DNA from: Gracilariopsis chorda
Taxonomy: Eukaryota > Rhodophyta > Florideophyceae > Gracilariales > Gracilariaceae
Reading direction: 5' to 3'
Assembly: GCA_003194525.1 (NCBI GenBank)
Contig: NBIV01000019.1
Span: 248,001-312,000, forward strand
DNA: 64,000 nucleotides
The translations under genes and the position numbers were made by a program. The notes beneath the pieces were generated by a model. It saw only the letters and a program-made list of their open reading frames with translations, had not been told where the DNA came from and did not search any database. Below are positions 44,101 through 59,100 of the stretch, piece by piece (within the stretch, counting starts at the first letter, position 1; each line of letters begins with the position of its first letter).

Positions 44101-46068
44101 TCGGGGACTGTTGAAGTTGAGCACCACTACTGTGTTGATATATGTCTCACGGAGCATGTCCATAGGCGTGGAATTTGAATTATCAGGTGCAATCAAGATT
44201 GAAAACAGCTTGCAACGGTGCACGGGAATTTTAATATCGTGATTTTTTTAGCCTGCGACGGCGCGTGCCCTGCGCGCAGGTGAGTCGCTACTGCTGTGCC
44301 CTCTTGAGATTTGTTGGCCACAGTTGTGATGTACGGCTGGTGAGGTGCACGCGTGCTATTACCCGACCAATTGGGACGTTGGAAATCACCGTGCACGGTC
44401 TAACCGCCACTCTGCCCGGTGAGTGCAATGCGCGAGCTTCTCTGTCGCCACGGATACGTTCACTGGTCTTGACTACCCTTCTGGGATTTGAAAATTTACC
44501 GCCTCGCAGTTACTGCTCCGTCATGGACGTTTTGAAACCCATTCCACAATGGGGTAGAACAGATTTCAGAGGTACCCTTTTGTGGTCATTTGGGCACCGT
44601 TAACCGTTTTTGAAATCTCGTATAGGCGAAGGAATTTGTCGAACCCTCAGGGTGCTCTCGTTTGCTCCGTTTCCGGAAAGCTCCTGTGAGGGTGTGCCAG
44701 CAACATGTACGGACCTCCGCGAGGACGACCGAACACTGGTTAGTGAAATGAAGCCGCAGACGGTCATCAGACTGAGCACTCACCACATGGTTTGGTCAGA
44801 CGCATTATGCGTGGCGTGCATACCCGAAGCTGGGGGTTGTTCTACGACATCCGATGTCACGCATACACCTCGTGGAGGAGATTATGGATTCAATCGTTAA
44901 CCTAACTAGGGACGCTACGTCGTGTTATAATTTACTTTTCTGGGTGGCTATACCTCCAGTTTTGCGTGATTGTCGTTCATGATCATCCGATATCGGAGTG
45001 CTGGTGATAGTGAACACAACGTATGACTGTGCGCTGTGCGACTCAGAAGAGTTCAAATGCAAAACCCTGCAGGACGTTGATCTTCCACCTGGGGTTACAG
45101 TTATCCATGGTGGATGAGGAACCTCGAAATGTGTACACCTGCTTTCACAGGTTCGTGACGGTCCGCAGAGTGCGTCATGTCTACACTTCGGAAGGAGAGT
45201 CACTGCGTCAAATCCGATGGTACGGATGCTGTCCTGAAGAGTATGTAGAAGTGCAAATAGGACCCCTACCTAGGTGCAAAGTGCTGTGTTGCTACCCAAG
45301 AATTTGGTTTTTTCTACCTCCAGAAAGAGTGATCCGAAAACGGAAACGCGCCAGCAAGACCTCGACGCGAGGGATGATGGACTCAACTGAGTACTGCTGG
45401 AAGTATCTCAAAGGAGATTTTGGGAGGGACCCGATCTTCCTGATCTTGGTTTTCGCTGAGGATTCGGAAGATAGTGCATCACCGATTACCGGCATATTTC
45501 GAATTGAAGTTAGAAAGACTCAAGGAGTGGAGAGGAGAGAGAACCGTTAATAGGGAAGAAGAAGATGTACCACAGGCTATTCTGGATGGAAACTGTCATC
45601 AAGCGGTGTACTGCATGCGGCAGAGCTCAACCCCGCTGTCGGTGAACAATTACGACCCGCTTACGGGAGAAAACCACCATCGTTGGTTCGGTCGGATGAA
45701 TGTGGCCTGCAACGGCCCAGTTGATCGGTTGCCACCGCAGGGTTCGGGACTTGCACCTGAACTGGGCACTCACATGGCCCACAATCCACAGCGAGAACGC
45801 AACACCAAAGATGGTTGCCGTATTCGAACCAACTGGTTTGGAGAGTCCGCCACATGGGATGTTCCTCACGCTAGCACCCGATTTTGGGAGAGTTATCTCT
45901 AAGGTGTTCAACCCACTGGTGGTACTCATGATTTCAGCCCCTCAATGAGTGAAAAGAAGATGATTGACCCAAACTGGGGATTTACTCATGCTAAGTGTCG
46001 GTATCGTTCGCTTTCGGTCGTCGTCGCCCGTCAAGTCTGCCGTGTTCCTCGAACTAAGGAGGGGGATA
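41022..46068 (+). mobile_element. Array unit 2
   Basis: LTR 41022-41947, primer-binding site 41952, polypurine tract 46056-46066. Close to unit 1 in its LTR and first half (both keep CCTTGCCCCCTGG). It has its own one-base deletion near 43211 and a T-to-A change in CTTGTTAACAG near 42953. Confidence 0.9.
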
Positions 46069-49000
46069 TGTGGAGCAAAACATCTCCTTTGGGAGTTGCT
46101 TTTACCCTCCTTAGAGGCATTAACGATGTACGGATTTGCCCAAATTGTGGGTTCAATTGTGACAATCTTCGGTGTGAATTTTCCCCTTCAGGTGAGTTCT
46201 AGATGGACTGGTACAGGACAAACGCGTGGCATGCGTGGGAATTGTTGGCTCAATTTCGGAATTCATTTACCAGGATAGCTTAATTTGGACCCTGACACTG
46301 GGTCCTCGACGTGTATGGCCCTGAGAAGGTGTGCACTAATTTCTTATATTAGTTTACATGTTTCTAGTGAACCCTTCTTAGGTGGGAGTGACCTCACGGT
46401 CGCAAGTTCACAGTAAACTAAACCAAGGTTAGTCTTCAAAACCATCACTCTAGTCTGACAAACTAGAGCGGGCTCTGGTCGCAACTGCCCTCGTAGGTTC
46501 ACGAATCCATCTGGAGAGTAACCACGTTTGGTTTCAGTACGACTAACCCCTCGGGACCGCTCACGACATCTGTGTAACTACACCGACCGTGGGTCTAACC
46601 TTACTCTGTTTATCTTGTGTATCCTGTTGCAGGACAGATCTCCGCCGCAGTATTGGGTTGTTTCGTTGGTTGTTGTTTTTATTTTACCCCTTGATTCTCG
46701 GGTCTGCTGCCGCTTTGAGCACGACCCTTTCCCCCTGGTTGTTTGCTTCTTTTCCCTCTTTGGGACACTACATTTGCTGAGTACGCTGTCTACGTCCCCT
46801 CAATTGGATTCTTCTCTGATCTCGTTCCTCTCAGGGTTCTTCGTATTCACCTCTGCAGATAGAGCCAGTAACCACCTTTAGATTCACACCCAACACTCGT
46901 GTGGAGTAGAGGGCTCGTCTATTGAGTCTACCCTCCATAGGGAGCAAGGACTTGGACGCCTTGAGAGCTACAACCCGCACGGGTTTTGCTCCAAAAGTGG
47001 TCTCCTGACTTAGAATCCATATTTGGGATTGCAGTTTGGAACCATTCTTGGTCGCTTGAAGGATTCACCCGTTTTCGGGAGACGTTCTGGAAGCCGTATT
47101 CCGGATAGTGAAGGACTCCTTCGTGAGGATTGAAAGTCAGCGAACCTGCATTGTAGGTTTCCTGAAGAAGTTCTTTTTGTGTTCGTTATTCACTCTTTGG
47201 AAGTCTTGTGATCAAATATTTTGTTGTCCCGAACAGTTTCGGTATTCTATCTGCAGTATGATGCCGCAGGTCCCTGGTCTTTGGAACGTCTTCACTCAAT
47301 CCGTTGTATCGGCGAAAATCGCCTACATAAGGTTGAGGAGGTCAGTACCCGAGAGGCGGGATGATAACAACCTGGATCCGAACCTTCGGAGAGCACCTTC
47401 AGCTGCATTGGGACCTGGAGAGGTTGACATGGTAGCGTAACAGGTTACGACGCCATTGGCAATTGACTGTGGTGATTGCGGTGCTGCTGAGTTCACTCAT
47501 TTAGAGTTCATCATGGAGAAGGCCCTTGCGGCTCATGTGGATCTTCAAAGGAGTGTTGTTTCGAATGGGATTTATTCTAGTTCCCTTGAACAGGGTGAAC
47601 CACTTGCGGTGAGTCCCGGTCTGAAAAACTAGATCTGGGATATCTGTCATTGGCACAGGGGTCATGCAAACTTGAAGCCTTGGTCTCACTCCCAAACCGG
47701 GATGCGTTTTTTTGGATATATCCGTATACACATCGATTTCAAATCCTCCATGGAGTCGACTCGCAACCCTGCGTGTCGTCACCATTTCATGGGTTCTAAC
47801 GTTGCTGTGCTTGAAACCCCGGTTCAGATTGTACTTTGGATTCATTGGCCTCTTTAGAGAGTCATCGTCTTGTTTGATTTGGTCCCCTGAATTCACCGAA
47901 GGATCAGGATTCAACCGTTCTTCCGTTTTAGGATGCGTGGTTTACTTCTGTTTCGTGAGGTACTACTGTCACTGTTTAGATGTTTCGTTATTGCTTGTTC
48001 ACAGACCATTCAGGATCCTCTTTTTGAGGTACTGAGACCCGAAGGAGCGGGTAGTGACGTTGTTTACGTTCTTGTTTTGTTTTTGTTTGTTCACCGATCT
48101 GGTGTTATCGAGGTTTCGAATTTCACACAAGTTGGGTTGTGATGGTTTTCCCTCCGCCTTGTTGGGACTCGCGTCTCCGCTTGCATGGGTTTTCCCATCA
48201 CGGGAGATTCTTTTCGTCTCATTTGAGAGCTCTCCAAACTTTGGATTATCCTCAAGAGATGAGTGGCCTTCAGGGACACATCTTTACCTCTGTTGGTGAT
48301 TCTTCCGCACCTAGATCGAAGATTTACCGATATATCGGTCGCTACCTAAAAGAACTGGGCCTAATCCCCCAAGGGCTCAGTTGCATAACTTTTGCTGAGT
48401 TACTCCTCTATCAGAGGTGACACTGCGTTTTGGATTTCTCCCTGAGTAGTGAAAGGAGGGCAGTATTCCTTCAAAGGCTGTCTCGGCGTGAGCCGGTCAA
48501 CCCACAGATGGGAGTTCTACTGTTCCTAAATTGAAGATGCATGACCCGACTGACTCGGTTACAAACGCTCGAATACCTTACCGTTTGGGTTGCGAAGTAA
48601 TCAACAATTTGGTTGGAAACTCTGTCAGGAATTGAATGGATACCCTTATTAAGGGAGACGTTATCGATGGTCCAGAACGAGGGAATCTTCGCTTTGTCGC
48701 GAGACGCTCGCCGCAGTGGTGCTTCAACAGGTCTTACCCTTTGTTGGGTCTATTTACAACTGCGATACAGTTACTCCGAATGCTACGGGTACAGATTCGC
48801 AGTTACACCCACGTTGGGTTCGCAATTGTATCACTCGTTCAGTCTGGGACACTTTCAGTAAGGTCCATGTTACCCCATTGAAGGAAGAAGCTCGAAGGAT
48901 TTCAAGTCTCAGTTTTAAGAAGGTACCTGTTTCTCAGGCCGTTCGCCACAGACGCCAGTTGGTTCTCTGCTACCGATTCCGGTTACTGTCAACCCAGAGG

Positions 49001-51114
49001 GCGCTGTGGTTGTTGACCGGTCGTCTGGAAATATCAATGATGACTGAGATTTCTTAAGGACCACCATCTGGCTTTATGATATGATGAACTCCAAAGGAGA
49101 CACTGTTAAACTCTTCAAGAGACAATTTGGTGACGTTGAACCTCGTCGGGGACTGTTGAAGTTGAGCACCACTACTGTGTTGATATTCGTCTCACGGAGC
49201 ATGTCCATAGGCGTGGAATTGGAATTATCAGGTGCAATGAAGATTGAAAACAGCTTGCAACGGTGCACGGGAATTTTAATATCGTGATTTTTTTAGCCTG
49301 CCACGGCGCGTGCCCTGCGCGCAGGTGAGTCGCTACTGCTGTGCCCTCTTGAGATTTGTTGGCCACAGTTGTGACGTACGGCTGGTGAGGTGCACGCGTG
49401 CTATTACCCGACCAATTGGGACGTTGGAAATCACCGTGCACGGTCTAACCGCCACTCTGCCCGGTGAGTGCAATGCGCGAGCTTCTCTGTCGCCACGGAT
49501 ACGTTCAATGGTCTTGACTACCCTTCTGGGATTTGGAAATTTACCGCCTCGCAGTTACTGCTCCGTCATGGAAGTTTTGAAACCCATTCCACAATGGGGT
49601 AGAACAGATTTCAGAGGTACCCTTTTGTGGTCATTTGGGCACCGTTAACGGTTTTGGAAGTCTCGTATAGGCGAAGGAATTTGTCGAACCCTCAGGGTGC
49701 TCTCGTTTGCTCCGTTTCCGGAAAGCTCCTGTGAGGGTGTGCCAGCAACATGTACGGACCTCCGCGAGGACGACCGAACACTAGGTTAGTGATATGAAGC
49801 CGCAGACGGTCATCAGACTGAGCACTCACCACATGGTGTGGTCAGACGCATTATGCGTGGCGTGCATACCCGAAGCTGGGGGTTGTTCTACGACATCCGA
49901 TGTCACGCATACACCTCGTGGAGGAGATTATGGATTCAATCGTTAACCTAACTAGGGACGCTACGTCGTGTTATAATTTACTTTTCTGGGTGGCTATACC
50001 TCCAGTTTTGCGTGATTGTCGTTCATGATCATCCGATATCGGAGTGCTGGTGATAGTGAACACAACGTATGACTGTGCGCTGTGCGACTCAGAAGAGTTC
50101 AAATGCAAAACCCTGCAGGACGTTGATCTTCCACCTGGGGTTACAGTTATCCATGGTGGATGAGGAACCTCGAAATGTGTACACCTGCTTTCACAGGTTC
50201 GTGACGGTCCGCAGAGTGCGTCATGTCTACACTTCGGAAGGAGAGTCACTGCGTCAAATCCGATGGTACGGATGCTGTCCTGAAGAGTATGTAGAAGTGC
50301 AAATAGGACCCCTACCTAGGTGCAAAGTGCTGTGTTGCTACCCAAGAATTTGGTTTTTTCTACCTCCAGAAAGAGTGATCCGAAAACGGAAACGCGCCAG
50401 CAAGACCTCGACGCGAGGGATGATGGACTCAACTGAGTACTGCTGGAAGTATCTCAAAGGAGATTTTGGGAGGGACCCGATCTTCCTGATCTTGGTTTTC
50501 GCTGAGGATTCGGAAGATAGTGCATCACCGATTACCGGCATATTTCGAATTGAAGTTAGAAGGACTCAAGGAGTGGAGAGGAGAGAGAACCGTTAATAGG
50601 GAAGAAGAAGATGTACCACAGGCTATTCTGGATGGAAACTGTCATCAAGCGGTGTACTGCATGCGGCAGAGCTCAACCCCGCTGTCGGTGAACAATTACG
50701 ACCCGCTTACGGGAGAAAACCACCATCGTTGGTTCGGTCGGATGAATGTGGCCTGCAACGGCCCAGTTGATCGGTTGCCACCGCAGGGTTCGGGACTTGC
50801 ACCTGAACTGGGCACTCACATGGCCCACAATCCACAGCGAGAACGCAACACCAAAGATGGTTGCCGTATTCGAACCAACTGGTTTGGAGAGTCCGCCACA
50901 TGGGATGTTCCTCACGCTAGCACCCGATTTTGGGAGAGTTATCTCTAAGGTGTTCAACCCACTGGTGGTACTCATGATTTCAGCCCCTCAATGAGTGAAA
51001 AGAAGATGATTGACCCAAACTGGGGATGTACTCATGCTAAGTGTCGGTATCGTTCGCTTTCGGTCGTCGTCGCCCGTCAAGTCTGCCGTGTTCCTCGAAC
51101 TAAGGAGGGGGATA
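46069..51114 (+). mobile_element. Array unit 3
   Basis: LTR 46069-46993, primer-binding site 46998, polypurine tract 51102-51112. Shares TTGTCCCGAACAGTTTCGG (near 47222) and changes near 48978-49030 with unit 4 only. One-base deletion in GGCTCAATTTCGG near 46249. Confidence 0.9.
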
Positions 51115-54100
51115 TGTGGAGCAAAACATCTCCTTTGGGAGTTGCTTTTACCCTCCTTAGAGGCATTAACGATGTACGGATTTGCCCAAATTGTGGGTTC
51201 AATTGTGACAATCTTCGGTGTGAATTTTCCCCTTCAGGTGAGTTCTAGATGGACTGGTACAGGACAAACGCGTGGCATGCGTGGGAATTGTTGGCTCGAA
51301 GTTCGGAATTCATTTACCAGGATAGCTTAATTTGGACCCTGACACTGGGTCCTCCACGTGTATGGCCCTGAGAAGGTGTGCACTAATTTCTTATATTAGT
51401 TTACATGTTTCTAGTGAACCCTTCTTAGGTGGGAGTGACCTCACGGTCGCAAGTTCACAGTAAACTAAACCAAGGTTGGTCTTCAAAACCATCACTCTAG
51501 TCTGACAAACTAGAGCGGGCTCTGGTCGCAACTGCCCTCGTAGGTTCACGAATCCATCTGGAGAGTAACCACGTTTGGTTTCAGTACGACTAACCCCTCG
51601 GGACCGCTCACGACATCTGTGTAACTACACCGACCGTGGGTCTAACCTTACTCTGTTTATCTTGTGTATCCTGTTGCAGGACAGATCTCCGCCGCAGTAT
51701 TGGGTTGTTTCGTTGGTTGTTGTTTTTATTTTACCCCTTGATTCTCGGGTCTGCTGCCGCTTTGAGCACGACCCTTTCCCCCTGGTTGTTTGCTTCTTTT
51801 CCCTCTTTGGGACACTACATTTGCTGAGTACGCTGTCTACGTCCCTCAATTGGATTCTTCTCTGATCTCGTTCCTCTCAGGGTTCTTCGTATTCACCTCT
51901 GCAGATAGAGCCAGTAACCACCTTTAGATTCACACCCAACACTCGTGTGGAGTAGAGGGCTCGTCTACTAAGTCTACCCTCCATAGGGAGCAAGGACTTG
52001 GACGCCTTGAGAGCTACAACCCGCACGGGTTTTGCTCCAAAAGTGGTCTCCTGACTTAGAATCCATATTTGGGATTGCAGTTTGGAACCATTCTTGGTCG
52101 CTTGAAGGATTCACCCGTTTTCGGGAGACGTTCTGGAAGCCGTATTCCGGATAGTGAAGGACTCCTTCGTGAGGATTGAAAGTCAGCGAACCTGCATTGT
52201 AGGTTTCCTGAAGAAGTTCTTTTTGTGTTCGTTATTTACTCTTCGGAAGTCTTGTGATCAAATTTTTTGTTGTCCCGAACAGTTTCGGTATTCTATCTGC
52301 AGTATGATGCCGCAGGTCCCTGGTCTTTGGAACGTCTTCACTCAATCCGTTGTATCGGCGAAAATCGCCTACATAAGGTTGAGGAGGTCAGTACCCGAGA
52401 GGCGGGATGATAACAACCTGGATCCGAACCTTCGGAGAGCACCTTCAGCTGCATTGGGACCTGGAGAGGTTGACATGCTAGCGTAACAGGTTACGACGCC
52501 ATTGGCAATTGACTGTGGTGATTGCAGTGCTGCTGAGTTCACTCATTTAGAGTTCATCATGGAGAAGGCCCTTGCGGCTCATGTGGATCTTCAAAGGAGT
52601 GTTGTTTCGAATGGGATTTATTCTAGTTACCTTGAACAGGGTGAACCACTTGCGGTGAGTCCCGGTCTGAAAAACTAGATCTGGGATATCTGTCATTGGC
52701 ACAGGGGTCATTCAAACTTGAAGCCTTGGTCTCACTCCCAAACCGGGATGCGTTTTTTTGGATATATCCGTATACACATCGAATTCAAATCCTCCATGGA
52801 GTCGACTCGCAACCCTGCGTGTCGTCACCATTTCATGGGTTCTAACGTTGCTGTGCTTGAAACCCCGGTTCAGATTGTACTTTGGATTCATTGGCCTCTT
52901 TAGAGAGTCATCGTCTTGTTTGATTTGGTCCCCTGAAGTCACCGAAGGATCAGGATTCAACCGTTCTTCCGTTTTAGGATGCGTGGTTTACTTCTGTTTC
53001 GTGAGGTACTACTGTCACTGTTTAGATGTTTCGTTATTGCTTGTTCACAGACCATTCAGGATCCTCTTTTTGAGGTACTGAGACCCGAAGGAGCGGGTAG
53101 TGACGTTGTTTACGTTCTTGTTTTGTTTTTGTTTGTTCACCGATCTGGTGTTATCGAGGTTTCGAATTTTACACAAGTTGGGTTGTGATGGTTTTCCCTC
53201 CGCCTTGTTGGGACTCGCGTCTCCGCTTGCATGGGTTTTCCCATCACGGGAGATTCTTTTCGTCTCATTTGAGAGCTCTCCAAACTTTGGATTATCCTCA
53301 AGAGATGAGTGGCATTCAGGGACACATCTTTACCTCTGTTGGTGATTCTTCCGCACCTAGATCGAAGATTTACCGATATATCGGTCGCTACCTAAAAGAA
53401 CTGGGCCTAATCCCCCAAGGGCTCAGTTGCATAACTTTTGCTGAGTTACTCCTCTATCAGAGGTGACACTGCGTTTTGGATTTCTCCCTGAGTAGTGAAA
53501 GGAGGGCAGTATTCCTTCAAAGGCTGTCTCGGCGTGAGCCGGTCAACCCACAGATGGGAGTTCTACTGTTCCTAAATTGAAGATGCATGACCCGACTGAC
53601 TCGGTTACAAACGCTCGAATACCTTACCGTTTGGGTTGCGAAGTAATCAACAATTTGGTTGGAAACTCTGTCAGGAATTGAATGGATACCCTTATTAAGG
53701 GAGACGTTATCGATGGTCCAGAACGAGGGAATCTTCGCTTTGTCGCGAGACGCTCGCCGCAGTGGTGCTTCAACAGGTCTTACCCTTTGTTGGGTCTATT
53801 TACAACTGCGATACAGTTACTCCGAATGCTACGGGTACAGATTCGCAGTTACACCCACGTTGGGTTCGCAATTGTATCACTCGTTCAGTCTGGGACACTT
53901 TCAGTAAGGTCCATGTTACCCCATTGAAGGAAGAAGCTCGAAGGATTTCAAGTCTCAGTTTTAAGAAGGTACCTGTTTCTCAGGCCGTTCGCCACAGACG
54001 CCAGTTGGTTCTCTGCTACCGATTCCGGTTACTGTCAACCCAGAGGGCGCTGTGGTTGTTGACCGGTCGTCTGGAAATATCAATGATGACTGAGATTTCT

Positions 54101-56160
54101 TAAGGACCACCATCTGGCTTTATGATATGATGAACTCCAAAGGAGACACTGTTAAACTCTTCAAGAGACAATTTGGTGACGTTGAACCTCGTCGGGGACT
54201 GTTGAAGTTGAGCACCACTACTGTGTTGATATTCGTCTCACGGAGCATGTCCATAGGCGTGGAATTGGAATTATCAGGTGCAATCAAGATTGAAAACAGC
54301 TTGCAACGGTGCACGGGAATTTTAATATCGTGATTGTTTTTGCCTGCCACGGCGCGTGCCCTGCGCGCAGGTGAGTCGCTACTGCTGTGCCCTCTTGAGA
54401 TTTGTTGGCCACAGTTGTGACGTACGGCTGGTGAGGTGCACGCGTGCTATTACCCGACCAATTGGGACGTTGGAAATCACCGTGCATGCTCTAACCGCCA
54501 CTCTGCCCGGTGAGTGCAATGCGCGAGCTTCTCTGTCGCCACAGATACGTTCAATGGTCTTGAATACCCTTCTGGGATTTGAAAATTTACCGCCTCGCAG
54601 TTACTGCTCCGTCATGGAAGTTTTGAAACCCATTCCACAATGGGGTAGAACAGATTTCAGAGGTACCCTTTTGTGGTCATTTGGGCACCGTTAACGGTTT
54701 TGGAAGTCTCGTATAGGCGAAGGAATTTGTCAAACCCTCAGGGTGCTCTCGTTTGCTCCGTTTCCGGAAAGCTCCTGTGAGGGTGTGCCAGCAACATGTA
54801 CGGACCTCCGCGAGGACGACCGAACACTAGGTTAGTGATATGAAGCCGCAGACGGTCATCAGACTGAGCACTCACCACATGGTGTGGTCAGACGCATTAT
54901 GCGTGGCGTGCATACCCGAAGCTGGGGGTTGTTCTACGACATCCGATGTCACGCATACACCTCGTGGAGGAGATTATGGATTCAATCGTTAACCTAACTA
55001 GGGACGCTACGTCGTGTTATAATTTACTTTTCTGGGTGGCTATACCTCCAGTTTTGCGTGATTGTCGTTCATGATCATCCGATATCGGAGTGCTGGTGAT
55101 AGTGAACACAACGTATGACTGTGCGCTGTGCGACTCAGAAGAGTTCAAATGCAAAACCCTGCAGGACGTTGATCTTCCACCTGGGGTTACAGTTATCCAT
55201 GGTGGATGAGGAACCTCGAAATGTGTACACCTGCTTTCACAGGTTCGTGACTGTCCGCAGAGTGCGTCATGTCTACACTTCGGAAGGAGAGTCACTGCGT
55301 CAAATCCGATGGTACGGATGCTGTCCTGAAGAGTATGTAGAAGTGCAAATAGGACCCATACCTAGGTGCAAAGTGCTGTGTTGCTACCCAAGAATTTGGT
55401 TTTTTCTACCTCCAGAAAGAGTGATCCGAAAACGGAAACGCGCCAGCAAGACCTCGACGCGAGGGATGATGGACTCAACTGAGTACTGCTGGAAGTATCT
55501 CAAAGGAGATTTTGGGAGGGACCCGATCTTCCTGATCTTGGTTTTCGCTGAGGATTCGGAAGATAGTGCATCACCGATTACCGGCATATTTCGAATTGAA
55601 GTTAGAAGGACTCAAGGAGTGGAGAGGAGAGAGAACCGTTAATAGGGAAGAAGAAGATGTACCACAGGCTATTCTGGATGGAAACTGTCATCAAGCGGTG
55701 TACTGCATGCGGCAGAGCTCAACCCCGCTGTCGGTGAACAATTACGACCCGCTTACGGGAGAAAACCACCATCGTTGGTTCGGTCGGATGAATGTGGCCT
55801 GCAACGGCCCAGTTGATCGGTTGCCACCGCAGGGTTCGGGACTTGCACCTGAACTGGGCACTCACATGGCCCACAATCCACAGCGAGAACGCAACACCAA
55901 AGATGGTTGCCGTATTCGAACCAACTGGTTTGGAGAGTCCGCCACATGGGATGTTCCTCACGCTAGCACCCGATTTTGGGAGAGTTATCTCTAAGGTGTT
56001 CAACCCACTGGTGGTACTCATGATTTCAGCCCCTCAATGAGTGAAAAGAAGATGATTGACCCAAACTGGAGATGTACTCATGCTAAGTGTCGGTATCGTT
56101 CGCTTTCGGTCGTCGTCGCCCGTCAAGTCTGCCGTGTTCCTCGAACTAAGGAGGGGGATA
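51115..56160 (+). mobile_element. Array unit 4
   Basis: LTR 51115-52039, primer-binding site 52044, polypurine tract 56148-56158. Internal region closest to unit 3. Its LTR shares CTCGAAGTTCGG (near 51296) with unit 6 and not with units 3 or 5. Confidence 0.9.
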
Positions 56161-59100
56161 TGTGGAGCAAAACATCTCCTTTGGGAGTTGCTTTTACCCT
56201 CCTTAGAGGCATTAACGATGTACGGATTTGCCCAAATTGTGGGTTCAATTGTGACAATCTTCGGTGTGAATTTTCCCCTTCAGGTGAGTTCTAGATGGAC
56301 TGGTACAGGACAAACGCGTGGCATGCGTGGGAATTGTTGGCTCCAATTTCGGAATTCATTTACCAGGATAGCTTAATTTGGACCCTGACACTGGGTCCTC
56401 CACGTGTATGGCCCTGAGAAGGTGTGCACTAATTTCTTATATTAGTTTACATGTTTCTAGTGAACCCTTCTTAGGTGGGAGTGACCTCACGGTCGCAAGT
56501 TCACAGTAAACTAAACCAAGGTTGGTCTTCAAAACCATCACTCTAGTCTGACAAACTAGAGCGGGCTCTGGTCGCAACTGCCCTCGTAGGTTCACGAATC
56601 CATCTGGAGAGTAACCACGTTTGGTTTCAGTACGACTAACCCCTCGGGACCGCTCACGACATCTGTGTAACTACACTGACCGTGGGTCTAACCTTACTCT
56701 GTTTATCTTGTGTATCCTGTTGCAGGACAGATCTCCGCCGCAGTATTGGGTTGTTTCGTTGGTTGTTGTTTTTATTTTAATCCTTGATTCTCGGGTCTGC
56801 TGCCGCTTTGAGCACGACCCTTTCCCCCTGGTTGTTTGCTTCTTTTCCCTCTTTGGGACACTACATTTGCTGAGTACGCTGTCTACGTCCCCTCAATTGG
56901 ATTCTTCTCTGATCTCGTTCCTCTCAGGGTTCTTCGTATTCACCTCTGCAGATAGAGCCAGTAACCACCTTTAGATTCACACCCAACACTCGTGTGGAGT
57001 AGAGGGCTCGTCTACTAAGTCTACCCTCCATAGGGAGCAAGGACTTGGACGCCTTGAGAGCTACAACCCGCACGGGTTTTGCTCCAAAAGTGGTCTCCTG
57101 ACTTAGAATCCATATTTGGGATTGCAGTTTGGAACCATTCTTGGTCGCTTGAAGGATTCACCCGTTTTCGGGAGACGTTCTGGAAGCCGTATTCCGGATA
57201 GTGAAGGACTCCTTCGTGAGGATTGAAAGTCAGCGAACCTGCATTGTAGGTTTCCTGAAGAAGTTCTTTTTGTGTTCGTTATTCACTCTTTGGAAGTCTT
57301 GTGATCAAATATTTTGTTGCCCCGAACAGGTTCGGTATTCTATCTGCAGTATGATGCCGCCGGTCCCTGGTCTTTGGAACGTCTTCACTCAATCCGTTGT
57401 GTCGGCGAAAATCGCCTACATAAGGTTGAGGAGGTCAGTACCCGAGAGGCGGGATGATAACAACCTGGATCCGAACCTTCGGAGAGCACCTTCAGCTGCA
57501 TTGGGACCTGGAGAGGTTGACATGGTAGCGTAACAGGTTACGACGCCATTGGCAATTGACTGTGGTGATTGCGGTGCTGCTGAGTTCACTCATTTAGAGT
57601 TCATCATGGAGAAGGCCCTTGCGGCTCATGTGGATCTTCAAAGGAGTGTTGTTTCGAATGGGATTTATTCTAGTTCCCTTGAACAGGGTGAACCACTTGC
57701 GGTGAGTCCCGGTCTGAAAAACTAGATCTGGGATATCTGTCATTGGCACAGGGGTCATTCAAACTTGAAGCCTTGGTCTCACTCCCAATCCGGGATGCGT
57801 TTTTTTGGATATATCCGTATACACATCGAATTCAAATCCTCCATGGAGTCGACTCGCAACCCTGCGTGTCGTCACCATTTCATGGGTTCTAACGTTGCTT
57901 CGCTTGAAACCCCGGTTCAGATTGTACTTTGGATTCATTGGCCTCTTTAGAGAGTCATCATCTTGTTTGATTTGGTCCCCTAAAGTCACCAAAGGATCAG
58001 GATTCAACCGTTCTTCCGGTTTAGGATGCGTGGTTTACTTCTGTTTCGTGAGGTACTACTGTCACTGTTTAGATGTTTCGTTATTGCTTGTTCACAGACC
58101 ATTCAGGATCCTCTTTTTGAGGTACTGAGACCCGAAGGAGCGGGTAGTGACGTTGTTTACGTTCTTGTTTTGTTTTTGTTTGTTCACCGATCTGGTGTTA
58201 TCGAGGTTTCGAATTTTACACAAGTTGGGTTGTGATGGTTTTCCCTCCGCCTTGTTGGGACTCGCGTCTCCGCTTGCATGGGTTTTCCCATCACGGGAGA
58301 TTCTTTTCGTCTCATTTGAGAGCTCTCCAAACTTTGGATTATCCTCAAGGGATGAGTGGCCTTCAGAGACACATCTTTACCTCTGTTGGTGATTCTTCCG
58401 CACCTAGATCGAAGATTTACCGATATATCGGTCGCTACCTAAAAGAACTGGGCCTAATCCCCCAAGGGCTCAGTTGCATAACTTTTGCTGAGTTACTCCT
58501 CTATCAGAGGTGACACTGCGTTTTGGATTTCTCCCTGAGTAGTGAAAGGAGGGCAGTATTCCTTCAAAGGCTGTCTCGGCGTGAGCCGGTCAACCCACAG
58601 ATGGGAGTTCTACTGTTCCTAAATTGAAGATGCATGACCCGACTGACTCGGTTACAAACGCTCGAATACCTTACCGTTTGGGTTGCGAAGCAATCAACAA
58701 TTTGGTTGGAAACTCTGTCAGGAATTGAATGGATACCCTTATTAAGGGAGACGTTATCGATGGTCCAGAACGAGGGAATCTTCGCTTTGTCGCGAGACGC
58801 TCGCCGCAGTGGTGCTTCAACAGGTCTTACCCTTTGTTGGGTCTATTTACAACTGCGATACAGTTACTCCGAATGCTACGGGTACAGATTCGCAGTTACA
58901 CCCACGTTGGGTTCGCAATTGTATCACTCGTTCAGTCTGGGACACTTTCAGTAAGGTTCATGTTACCCCATTGAAGGAAGAAGCTCGAAGGATTTCAAGT
59001 CTCATTTTTAAGAAGGTACCTGTTTCTCAGGCCGTTCGCCACAGACGCCAGTTGGTTCTCTGCTACCGATTCCGGTTACTGTCTACCTAGAGGGCGCTGT